From an uncultured Collinsella sp. (GTDB lineage: Bacteria; Actinomycetota; Coriobacteriia; Coriobacteriales; Coriobacteriaceae): a stretch of 5,127 bases of DNA. The position numbers were made by a program, and so were the translations under genes. This document shows positions 1-5,127 of this stretch, one piece after another (positions within the stretch are counted from its first letter, which is position 1; every line of letters begins with the position of its first letter). The notes under the pieces are model-generated. The model was not told where the DNA came from and made no database searches. It saw only the letters and a program-made list of their open reading frames with translations. The stretch spans positions 1 through 5,127 of the forward strand of contig CATYHY010000113.1 of the NCBI GenBank assembly GCA_958407085.1. Direction: 5' to 3'.

Positions 1-19
1 ACCTGTCCCCATTTCTCAG

Positions 20-62
20 CCGGGGGCGGCACGTCACACGGCGCGCCGCCCCCGGTCTTTTT
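20..62 (+). terminator. Intrinsic terminator of a gene to the left of the window
   Basis: A perfect 11-bp GC-rich inverted repeat (CCGGGGGCGGC at 20-30, GCCGCCCCCGG at 45-55) encloses a 14-nt loop. It is followed at once by TCTTTTTGTTTTT. This is the textbook layout of a Rho-independent terminator reading rightwards. No gene in the window ends here, so it should serve a rightward gene that stops before base 1. On the other strand no T-run follows the stem, so it is not an obvious terminator for the leftward regulator gene. Confidence 0.85.
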
Positions 63-82
63 GTTTTTGGGCTGGTCGGGAG

Positions 83-149
83 CCGTTTGTCTCGATCTGT
101 AACATCTAGCCGAGTTTTTTGGTCCTAGCTGTTACAGATTGAGACGAAC
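83..149. repeat. Long hairpin built from two inverted copies of a repeat unit (hairpin A)
   Basis: Bases 85-109 and 125-149 form an imperfect 25-bp inverted repeat. Both arms contain GTYGTCTC-like sequence, then ATCTGTAACA, then CTAG next to a 15-nt T-rich loop. Of the three positions that are not Watson-Crick pairs, two would be G-U wobbles in RNA, which fits either a hairpin kept by selection or a young palindrome. The unit recurs in hairpin B and at the right edge of the window. No reading frame of note covers it. It is probably a dispersed intergenic palindrome (REP or MITE-like); a protein-binding site or RNA processing signal is also possible. Confidence 0.8.
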
Positions 150-170
150 AGGATTGCTCTTTCCGAAGAA

Positions 171-232
171 TCTAAATCTGTAACACGTAGCCCGCTTTTG
201 ACCGTCTACCTGTTACAAATCGAGACAAACGG
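171..232. repeat. Second, diverged copy of the repeat hairpin (hairpin B)
   Basis: Bases 171-190 and 206-225 form a 20-bp imperfect inverted repeat sharing the TGTAACA/TGTTACA core with hairpin A. The right flank (211-232) is the reverse complement of 83-104 with one mismatch in 22. The block 83-232 can therefore also be read as one element of about 150 bp with 22-bp terminal inverted repeats and internal inverted copies. It ends 9 bases beyond the stop codon of the leftward repressor gene. In that transcript it would be a 3' hairpin, although no T-run follows the stem. Confidence 0.75.
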
Positions 233-240
233 AGTAGGAC

Positions 241-1269
241 CTAACCCCGTATGTCCCTAACAGTCGAGCGTTCGACCAGCGTACTCGGCACATGAATCGC
301 CTCGATAGACGAGCTCTCTCCAATCGCCGCCTCAAACGCAAGCTTACCGACACCGCGCAAATCAAATCGCAGCGTCGTCAGCCGATTGTGAGGAACAAGT
401 CCCTCGAGTGCGTCGTCGATACCAACCACGCTCACGTCGTCGGGCACGGACAGGCCCGCGTTCTCGAGCGCGGCGATAACGCCCAGCGCCATCTGGTCAT
501 TTGCCGCAAGCACGGCAGTCGGCGCCTGCGACCCGCCGGCAAGCACCTCGGCCGCAATCCGCTCGCCCATGGCGTACCCACTGTCCGCACTCCAATCGCC
601 ACGCAGCATCGGAGCGGCATCGACATGAGCACGACCCAGCGTATCGCGCCAACCGGCCTCACGAAAACGCGAGGAAATCGAGTTTTCCGGACCCGCCACA
701 AACCGCATATTCGAGTGACCATGTTCCAGCAGATAATTGGTCAACAGCTCGCACGAACCATACTGGTCGGAGTCGATCGTCGTGCAGCGCGGATGCGCAT
801 ACATGGACAGGATGACCGTTCGCACTCCCGGCTGGGGAACAAACTCCTCAAAATCGGGAGCCATGCGGTTCATGTTGAGAATCATGCCGTCGACGGGTCG
901 CTCGACCATGCGGCGCGAGGCATCGGCAAGTGTATAGGGCTTGTCGCCGCCCATCTCGATCATAGTGACGGCAAAATCGTGCTCGCGCGCCGCTTGCATG
1001 ATACCCTCGAGCGTCGCCAGGTTACCGACACGTGTGATGTTGTACATGCACAGGCCAATAGAACGATACGACCCGCCGCGCAACGCCGCTCCAGCAAAAT
1101 TGGGACGAAAGCCCAGCTCTTCCATGGCGGCCAGCACACGCTTGCGCGTCTTTTCCGTCACGTTGGGCATACCGTTGACCACGCGAGACACAGTCTGGCG
1201 GCTCACGCCAGCGAGCGCCGCAACCTCTGCCGCGCTCGCCGAATGACCATTCCTTGTCTGCTGAGCCAT
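241..1269 (-). CDS. LacI-family transcriptional repressor of the lac PTS genes
   Basis: This is a DNA-binding repressor that should control the divergent lacG-lacE operon and its own gene in response to a galactoside or its phosphate. Numbering is from the ATG at 1269 (342 aa, normal for the family). The LacI-type helix-turn-helix spans residues 14-32 with recognition helix SRQTVSRVVN. The hinge helix RPNFAGAAL (55-63) ends in the leucine that LacI proteins insert at the operator centre. A periplasmic-binding-protein-like sensor domain follows, with DSDQYG (166-171), GHSNMRFVAGP (184-194), an arginine at 201 aligned by context with inducer-binding Arg197 of E. coli LacI, ANDQMALG (256-263, as I recall it in E. 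coli LacI) and GIDD (283-286). The start is uncertain. An ATG at 1326 adds 19 residues but has no visible ribosome site and lies about 24 nt from the predicted transcript start. A GTG at 1278 has AGCAGG five bases upstream. Family assignment is secure; the ligand is inferred from context. Confidence 0.93.
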   Translation of the reverse strand: MAQQTRNGHSASAAEVAALAGVSRQTVSRVVNGMPNVTEKTRKRVLAAMEELGFRPNFAGAALRGGSYRSIGLCMYNITRVGNLATLEGIMQAAREHDFAVTMIEMGGDKPYTLADASRRMVERPVDGMILNMNRMAPDFEEFVPQPGVRTVILSMYAHPRCTTIDSDQYGSCELLTNYLLEHGHSNMRFVAGPENSISSRFREAGWRDTLGRAHVDAAPMLRGDWSADSGYAMGERIAAEVLAGGSQAPTAVLAANDQMALGVIAALENAGLSVPDDVSVVGIDDALEGLVPHNRLTTLRFDLRGVGKLAFEAAIGESSSIEAIHVPSTLVERSTVRDIRG

Positions 1270-1330
1270 GCCTTCCACGCTAACCTGCTTCCCAACTATT
1301 CCCCGCGCCCATGGCGCATCGTACATACAT

Positions 1331-1344
1331 TGATAACGTGCTCA
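1331..1344. promoter_or_regulatory. Operator O1, predicted repressor site at the repressor's own promoter
   Basis: TGATAACGTGCTCA is an imperfect palindrome (5 of 7 pairs) centred on CG, the usual form of a LacI-family operator. Its right half, ACGTGCTCA, recurs exactly in two sites before lacG. It lies about 5 to 18 bases downstream of the predicted start of the leftward transcript, so bound repressor would block its own transcription. Operator identity is inferred from recurrence, symmetry and position. Confidence 0.65.
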
Positions 1345-1356
1345 TGATCCCCGAGC

Positions 1357-1386
1357 CATATACCACAACATGAAAACTTCTGTCAA
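1357..1386 (-). promoter_or_regulatory. Promoter of the repressor gene
   Basis: Read on the minus strand, a perfect -35 box TTGACA (1386-1381) is followed after 18 bp by TATATG (1362-1357). TGG precedes this directly, giving an extended -10 (TGn). Transcription should start near 1349-1350. This leaves about 80 nt of leader to the ATG at 1269. It is the clearest promoter in the window. Confidence 0.7.
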
Positions 1387-1462
1387 TCAAAACCGCTTAC
1401 CGAACAAATACAACCGTTCGCGGCTGTTTGAAGTTGTTTTGTTTCTATACATCCCAGCCGGA

Positions 1463-1476
1463 TGTTAACGTGCTCA
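1463..1476. promoter_or_regulatory. Operator O2 upstream of lacG
   Basis: TGTTAACGTGCTCA shares ACGTGCTCA with O1 and O3 and is centred on CG. An outer A/T pair extends the palindromic frame to 16 bp. It lies 22 bp, about two helical turns, from O3, so two repressor dimers could sit on the same face of the DNA. It is 132 bp from O1, a distance at which a tetramer or neighbouring dimers could loop the DNA. Confidence 0.65.
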
Positions 1477-1522
1477 TTGTCAAATGTTCACGTGCTCATT
1501 TTGGTTCTAATCATTTTAAGAT
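1477..1522 (+). promoter_or_regulatory. Probable lacG-lacE promoter region (boxes uncertain)
   Basis: The AT-rich stretch after O3 offers -10 candidates TCTAAT (1506-1511, 5 of 6 to consensus) and TAAGAT (1517-1522). A good -35, TTGTCA (1477-1482), sits between O2 and O3 but is 23 bp from TCTAAT, which is too far for a standard promoter. A further -10-like TATACA (1446-1451) lies upstream of both operators without a good -35. No box pair is fully convincing, so the start of the lac transcript is unresolved. A weak promoter helped by an activator is possible. Confidence 0.35.
1485..1498. promoter_or_regulatory. Operator O3 at the lacG promoter
   Basis: TGTTCACGTGCTCA is, with O1, the most symmetrical of the three sites (5 of 7 pairs, central CACGTG). 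It overlaps or directly abuts the region where the lacG promoter must lie, so binding would exclude RNA polymerase. Together with O2 it forms a tandem pair with a 22-bp period. Confidence 0.65.
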
Positions 1523-1603
1523 AGTGTTTATCGGGCTTTTTCACCGCTGAACGCTAACCAGGGAGCCTCCTGAGCGCAAACGCACAATATCGAACAGCGA
1601 GAC

Positions 1604-1610
1604 GAGAGGG
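1604..1610 (+). promoter_or_regulatory. Ribosome binding site that decides the lacG start
   Basis: GAGAGGG ends 9 bases before the ATG at 1620 but only 3 bases before the in-frame ATG at 1614. The spacing therefore favours 1620 (MSLLNRV) over 1614 (MHMSLLNRV). Confidence 0.7.
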
Positions 1611-1619
1611 TGTATGCAT

Positions 1620-3062
1620 ATGTCTTTGCTAAACCGCGTACAGCAGCTGCCGAAGGGCTTTGTTTGGGGCGCCGCAACCGCCGCGTACCAAACGGAAGGT
1701 TCCACGAAGGTGGCAGGCAAGGGTAAGACCATGTGGGACGATTACCTTGTCGCCCAGGGTCGCTTTTTGCCCGACCCGGCCAGTGATTTCTACAACCGCT
1801 ACGAGGAGGATATCCGCCTTTCTGCCGAGCATGGACTCAACGCCATCCGTGTGTCCATCGCCTGGACCCGCATCTTCCCCAACGGCGACGATGCCGAGCC
1901 CCTCGCCGAGGGCGTTAAGCACTACCACGAGCTGTTCGCCTGCTGCAAAAAGTATGGCGTCGAGCCCTATGTGTCCCTGCATCACTTTGACTCCCCCGCC
2001 GCCCTGTTCAACCAGGGCGACTGGCTCAACCGCAAGACCGTCGACGCCTATGTGCGCTATGCCGAGTTCTGCTTCCGCGAGTTCCGCGAGGTCAAGAATT
2101 GGTTCACCATCAACGAGCTCATCAGCCTCTCGCACTCCCAATACATCCAAGGCAACTTCCCGCCCAACCATCACTTTGATGTGACGAGCGGCATCCAGAG
2201 CCAGCACAACGAGCTCGTTGCCCACGCCCGCGCCGTCAACCTGTATAAGGATCTTGACGAGACCGAGCACCTGGGCGGACGCATTGGCATGGTCAACGTC
2301 CTGACGCCGGCATATCCTGCCACAGACTCGCCCGCCGACCAGCACGCCGCCGACCTGTACAACGCCTTCTACACCGACTTCATCATGGACGGCGCCTTCC
2401 TGGGTCACTACTCCGCGCGCACCCTCTCACTCATCAACGAGATTCTGCGTGCCAACAACGCCACGCTTACGGTTGAGGACAGCGACATGGAGGAGCTCGC
2501 CAAGGCGGCGCCCCGCAACGATATGTTCGGCCTCAACTACTATCAGTCGGCGTTTATCGCCGCCTACGATGGCGAGTCCACCAACAGCTTTAACGGCACC
2601 GGAGACAAGGGCACCTCGTGCTTTAAGTTTAAGGGCGTCGGGCAGCAGGTCGATATGCCGGGTATCCCCACCACCGACTGGGATTGGCTCATCTACCCGC
2701 AAGGCCTCTACGACACGCTCAAGCACATCAGCGCCACCTATCCCAACCTCCCCGTCATCTACATCACCGAAAACGGCCTGGGCCACAAGGACCCCGAGCC
2801 CGACGCAAACGGCATCGTCGCCGATCCCGAGCGCATCGACTTTGTCGACCAGCACATGGAGAAGGTGCTCCAGGCGCGTGCCGAGGGCGTCGACGTCCAG
2901 GGCTACTTTATCTGGAGCCTGCAGGACCAGTTCTCGTGGGCCAATGGCTATAACAAGCGCTACGGCCTGTTCTACATCGACTTCGACACGCAAAAACGCT
3001 ACATCAAGCAGTCGGCACTCTGGTACAAGGAGCTCGCCGACACTATGGCGGACGCGCAGTAG
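1620..3062 (+). CDS. lacG: 6-phospho-beta-galactosidase, glycoside hydrolase family 1
   Basis: This cytoplasmic enzyme hydrolyses lactose 6-phosphate, made by the PTS, to glucose and galactose 6-phosphate. Numbering is from the ATG at 1620 (480 aa; the family is about 470). The GH1 N-terminal signature FVWGAATAAYQTEGS is at 14-28. LHHFD (120-124) lines the sugar site. The acid/base glutamate is E166 in TINE, and the nucleophile is E384 in ITENG. The C-terminal phosphate pocket SWANGYNKRY (439-448) keeps the Ser, Lys and Tyr that bind the 6-phosphate in LacG (S439, K446, Y448). W440 matches the tryptophan of 6-phospho-beta-galactosidases, where 6-phospho-beta-glucosidases usually have alanine. 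Long stretches resemble lactococcal and staphylococcal LacG as I remember them (TDWDWLIYPQGLYD, YFIWSL, ENGLG). It is the first gene of the operon, 175 bp before lacE. A 6-phospho-beta-glucosidase is the main alternative and is less likely. Confidence 0.95.
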   Translation: MSLLNRVQQLPKGFVWGAATAAYQTEGSTKVAGKGKTMWDDYLVAQGRFLPDPASDFYNRYEEDIRLSAEHGLNAIRVSIAWTRIFPNGDDAEPLAEGVKHYHELFACCKKYGVEPYVSLHHFDSPAALFNQGDWLNRKTVDAYVRYAEFCFREFREVKNWFTINELISLSHSQYIQGNFPPNHHFDVTSGIQSQHNELVAHARAVNLYKDLDETEHLGGRIGMVNVLTPAYPATDSPADQHAADLYNAFYTDFIMDGAFLGHYSARTLSLINEILRANNATLTVEDSDMEELAKAAPRNDMFGLNYYQSAFIAAYDGESTNSFNGTGDKGTSCFKFKGVGQQVDMPGIPTTDWDWLIYPQGLYDTLKHISATYPNLPVIYITENGLGHKDPEPDANGIVADPERIDFVDQHMEKVLQARAEGVDVQGYFIWSLQDQFSWANGYNKRYGLFYIDFDTQKRYIKQSALWYKELADTMADAQ

Positions 3063-3072
3063 CGCATCGCCT

Positions 3073-3127
3073 CGCTTTCCCCCGAGGGGGAGCGGCCCCA
3101 TGCGATACAAACCCAGCCGCTCCCCTC
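3073..3127 (+). other. Alternative GC-rich hairpins between lacG and lacE
   Basis: The purine tract GGGGAGCGG (3087-3095) can pair perfectly with CCGCTCCCC (3117-3125). Alternatively its GGGGAGCG portion can pair with upstream CGCT and CCCC (3073-3082), forming a compact hairpin with a CGAG loop. The two folds exclude each other. No T-run follows either, so this is not a standard terminator, and lacG and lacE are probably co-transcribed. It could protect the 3' end of processed lacG mRNA or tune the ratio of the two products. Confidence 0.45.
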
Positions 3128-3221
3128 TCTCCCCCTGGGACCGACCCCGCCTGCACCCGGGCTTTTAGCAAGCGGGAGACCATATAGGTTTTCAACGTCC
3201 ATGCCATTAAGATTTCATGCA

Positions 3222-3229
3222 AAGAGGAG
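3222..3229 (+). promoter_or_regulatory. Strong ribosome binding site of lacE
   Basis: AAGAGGAG ends 8 bases before the ATG at 3238. Its spacing and match to the 16S rRNA tail are near ideal, which fixes the lacE start. Confidence 0.8.
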
Positions 3230-3237
3230 CGTGAACT

Positions 3238-4998
3238 ATGGAATCGATCGTTAAGTTCTTGGAGAAAGGTCAGCCGTACTTCGACAAGGTCTCTAAGAAC
3301 ATCTACCTTCAGGCCATTAAAGACGGCTTTTTGGCAGCAATGCCCATCATCCTGTCTTCTTCTGTCTTCCTGCTTATTTCGACCCTGCCGGGCGTTGTCG
3401 CCACGGTCGGCGGCTTTACGCTGCCCGACTGGTGGAACGTCGACGTCGTGAACTTCTGCAACAAGGTTTACAACTTCACGATGGGCGTCGTGGGCATCAT
3501 GGTCGCCGGCACCACCGCAAGCGCGCTGACCGGCTCCAAGAACCGCCGCATGCCTGCCGGCAAGGCCATCAACGCCACGAGCACCATGGTCGCCGCCATG
3601 TGCGCTATGCTCATCTTGGCCGTTACCCAGACGAGTGCCAAGATCGACGGCGCCGATGTCTCGGTGTTCTTTACCGACAACATGGGCACCAAGGGCCTGC
3701 TGAGCTCCTTTGTCGCCGCATTTGCCACGGTCAACATCTATGCCTTCTGCATTAAGCGAGACATCACCATCAAGCTGCCCAAAGAAGTCCCCGGCGCCAT
3801 CGCCCAGAACTTCCGCGACATCTTCGCCTTCAGCTTCTCCATCCTGTTTGTCGCCGTCATCGACGTTATCTGCCGCACCTGCTTGGCCGTCCCGTTTGCC
3901 AACGTCATCTCCACGCTGGTGAGCCCGCTGTTCGCCGCTGCCGATTCCTACGCCGGCCTCGCCCTCATCTGGTTCATGATCCCGCTGTTCTGGTTCATGG
4001 GCATCCACGGCCCCTCGGTCGTTAAGCCTGCCCTCAACGCCGCGCTGTTTGGCAACATCACCACCAACCTCGCCACGCTGCAGGCCGGCGGTCACCCCGC
4101 CCTCGCCCTGACCGAGAACTTCGGTAACTACATCGGCGAACTCGGCGGCACCGGCGCCACGTTCATTGTCCCGATCATCTTCCTGCTCTTTATGCGCTCC
4201 AAGCAGCTCAAGGCCGTCGGCAAAGCCTCTGTCGTACCCGTGATGTTCGCCGTCAACGAGCCGCTGCTGTTCGCCGCGCCCATCATCCTCAACCCGTACT
4301 TCCTGATCCCGTTCCTGTTTGCCCCCGTGGCCAACGTCCTCATTGGTAAGTTCTTCATCGACTTTTTGGGCATGAACGGCTTTATCTATGCCATGCCGTG
4401 GGCACTCCCCGGACCGATCGGCACCTTCATCGACACCAACTTCCAGCCGATCTCTCTGGTCCTGGTTGTCGTCCTGCTGGTCGTTGACTTCTTGATCTAC
4501 TACCCGTTCTGCAAGGCCTACGACAACGTCCTGTGCAAGCAGGAGGCCGAGACCCTGGCCGAAGAAGAGGCCGAGGAGACCAAGGCCGTCAAGACCGCTG
4601 CCGCCCCCGCCGTTGAGGCTCCTGTTGTCGAGACCGCTTCTGCCACTGAGGCCTCCGCAGCTCCGTCCGCCCTTAAGGGCAAGGATCTGAGGGTTCTGGT
4701 TCTGTGCGCTGGCGCCGGCACCTCTGCACTGCTCGCCAACGCGCTTAAGGAAGGCGCCGACGAGCTGGGCATCGACATTACCGCCAACGCCGGTGCCTAC
4801 GGCAGCCACTACGCCATCATGGACCAGTACAACGTCATCGTCCTGGCTCCGCAGGTTCGCACCTATTACAACGAGATGAAGGCCGACACCGACCGCCTGG
4901 GCATCACGCTGCTGTCGCCCAAGGGCAAACAGTACATCGACCTCACTAAGGACCCCAAGGGTGCCGTCGCCTGGATCGAGGAAAACCTCGAGGCATAA
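3238..4998 (+). CDS. lacE: Lactose-type PTS permease, enzyme IICB fusion
   Basis: This membrane permease takes up lactose and phosphorylates it during entry; it is a IIC-IIB fusion of the lactose/cellobiose (Lac) PTS family, 586 aa, the usual LacE size. The IIC part (about 1-430) begins with a short amphipathic stretch and NIYLQAIKDGFLAAMP, then has about ten hydrophobic segments. Conserved sites include GIHGPS (255-260, H257) and VNEP (339-342, E341), equivalent to the sugar-contacting His and Glu of the diacetylchitobiose transporter ChbC. A linker (about 437-483), first Glu-rich and then Ala/Pro/Val-rich, leads to IIB. There LRVLVLCAGAGTS (484-496) carries Cys490, the residue phosphorylated by enzyme IIA. 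APQVRTYYNEM (537-547) is also typical of Lac-family IIB. No IIA domain is fused to it and no IIA gene lies in the window. Cellobiose transport is possible for the family, but pairing with lacG favours lactose. Confidence 0.95.
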   Translation: MESIVKFLEKGQPYFDKVSKNIYLQAIKDGFLAAMPIILSSSVFLLISTLPGVVATVGGFTLPDWWNVDVVNFCNKVYNFTMGVVGIMVAGTTASALTGSKNRRMPAGKAINATSTMVAAMCAMLILAVTQTSAKIDGADVSVFFTDNMGTKGLLSSFVAAFATVNIYAFCIKRDITIKLPKEVPGAIAQNFRDIFAFSFSILFVAVIDVICRTCLAVPFANVISTLVSPLFAAADSYAGLALIWFMIPLFWFMGIHGPSVVKPALNAALFGNITTNLATLQAGGHPALALTENFGNYIGELGGTGATFIVPIIFLLFMRSKQLKAVGKASVVPVMFAVNEPLLFAAPIILNPYFLIPFLFAPVANVLIGKFFIDFLGMNGFIYAMPWALPGPIGTFIDTNFQPISLVLVVVLLVVDFLIYYPFCKAYDNVLCKQEAETLAEEEAEETKAVKTAAAPAVEAPVVETASATEASAAPSALKGKDLRVLVLCAGAGTSALLANALKEGADELGIDITANAGAYGSHYAIMDQYNVIVLAPQVRTYYNEMKADTDRLGITLLSPKGKQYIDLTKDPKGAVAWIEENLEA

Positions 4999-5025
4999 GA
5001 CGCTGACGCCACCTGCCGCTCGCAG

Positions 5026-5074
5026 AAAAAAAATGGCCCGTGCATCGATGCGTGATGCGCGGGCCATTTTGTTT
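5026..5074. terminator. Intrinsic terminator closing the lac operon, probably bidirectional
   Basis: The inverted repeat 5030-5046 / 5054-5070 forms a 17-bp stem (one G-U wobble, 7-nt loop) whose inner part includes TGGCCCG and CGGGCCA. TTTTGTTTA follows on the right. On the left, eight A residues (5026-5033) give a U-run for transcripts coming from the other side. It begins 27 bases after the lacE stop, so no further gene belongs to the operon. Confidence 0.88.
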
Positions 5075-5093
5075 AGACCGCACCCGTCCTCCT

Positions 5094-5127
5094 GTTCATC
5101 TCAATCTGTAACATCTAGCCGAGTTTT
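5094..5127 (+). repeat. Further copy of the intergenic repeat unit, cut by the window end
   Basis: This stretch matches bases 85-118 at 31 of 34 positions, including the ATCTGTAACATCTAGCCGAG core, in the same orientation as the left arm of hairpin A. It starts 23 bases after the operon terminator. The matching downstream arm, if present, lies beyond the window. Confidence 0.85.

Noticed and set aside
1..16. ACCTGTCCCCATTT at the left edge, resembling a motif seen at the ends of some dispersed repeats
   Set aside because: Too short and cut by the window edge; no second copy is present in the window to support a repeat.
171..225. Hairpin B as an intrinsic terminator for the repressor gene
   Set aside because: On the minus strand no T-run follows the stem, so it may cap the transcript but does not meet the usual terminator pattern.
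83..232. Possible CRISPR array
   Set aside because: The repeats alternate in orientation, differ from one another and have no regular spacers; no cas genes are present.
292..1347. A 351-codon open frame on the plus strand
   Set aside because: It is antisense to the LacI-family gene; the translation is Arg/His-rich with no domain and no proper ribosome site.
1371..1400. Possible CcpA (cre) site around TCAAAACCGCTTAC
   Set aside because: The match to the cre consensus is partial and not palindromic, and CcpA control is not established for this kind of organism.
1629..2408. A 259-codon open frame on the minus strand, and a similar one at 2427-3110
   Set aside because: Both are antisense shadows of lacG, whose catalytic and phosphate-binding residues are all in place on the plus strand.
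3043..5067. A 674-codon open frame on the minus strand
   Set aside because: It lies antisense to lacE, which has full family motifs. Its translation is low-complexity Gly/Asp/Arg/Val-rich with no recognisable domain, as expected from the mirror of a GC-rich gene.

Overview
The window looks like a lactose (galactoside) phosphotransferase locus from a high-GC, Gram-positive gut actinobacterium. Collinsella or a close relative in the Coriobacteriia is my best guess. That guess rests on the GC-rich third codon positions, the strong purine Shine-Dalgarno sites and a lac-type PTS gene pair. It is an inference from style and content, not from a database match.

Layout. Bases 1-62 hold only a strong intrinsic terminator for a gene lying to the left of the window. 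Bases 83-232 hold two hairpins built from copies of one repeat unit, roughly GTTTGTCTCRATCTGTAACA. A LacI-family repressor gene runs leftwards (1269 to 241). A divergent control region (1270-1619) follows. Two genes then run rightwards: lacG (6-phospho-beta-galactosidase, 1620-3062) and lacE (lactose-type PTS enzyme IICB, 3238-4998). A 17-bp-stem terminator (5026-5074) closes the operon. At the right edge a further copy of the same repeat unit begins (5094-5127) and is cut by the window end.

How the genes work together. LacE should import lactose and phosphorylate it at the membrane. LacG should then split lactose 6-phosphate into glucose and galactose 6-phosphate. The repressor should control both transcription units. 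Its own promoter is the clearest one in the window: TTGACA, 18 bp, and an extended -10. A 14-bp operator-like site lies just downstream of it, and two more copies in tandem lie in front of lacG. All three share the core ACGTGCTCA around a central CG, as expected for a LacI-family protein with a hinge leucine.

What stands out. A LacI-type regulator, rather than the DeoR-type LacR or antiterminator LacT, is paired with a PTS-type lac operon. No enzyme IIA (LacF) and no galactose-6-phosphate catabolism genes are present before the terminator, so these must be supplied from elsewhere. The locus is bracketed by same-orientation copies of a palindromic repeat family, each lying just outside an intrinsic terminator. 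I see no RNA genes, CRISPR array, transposase or prophage genes.
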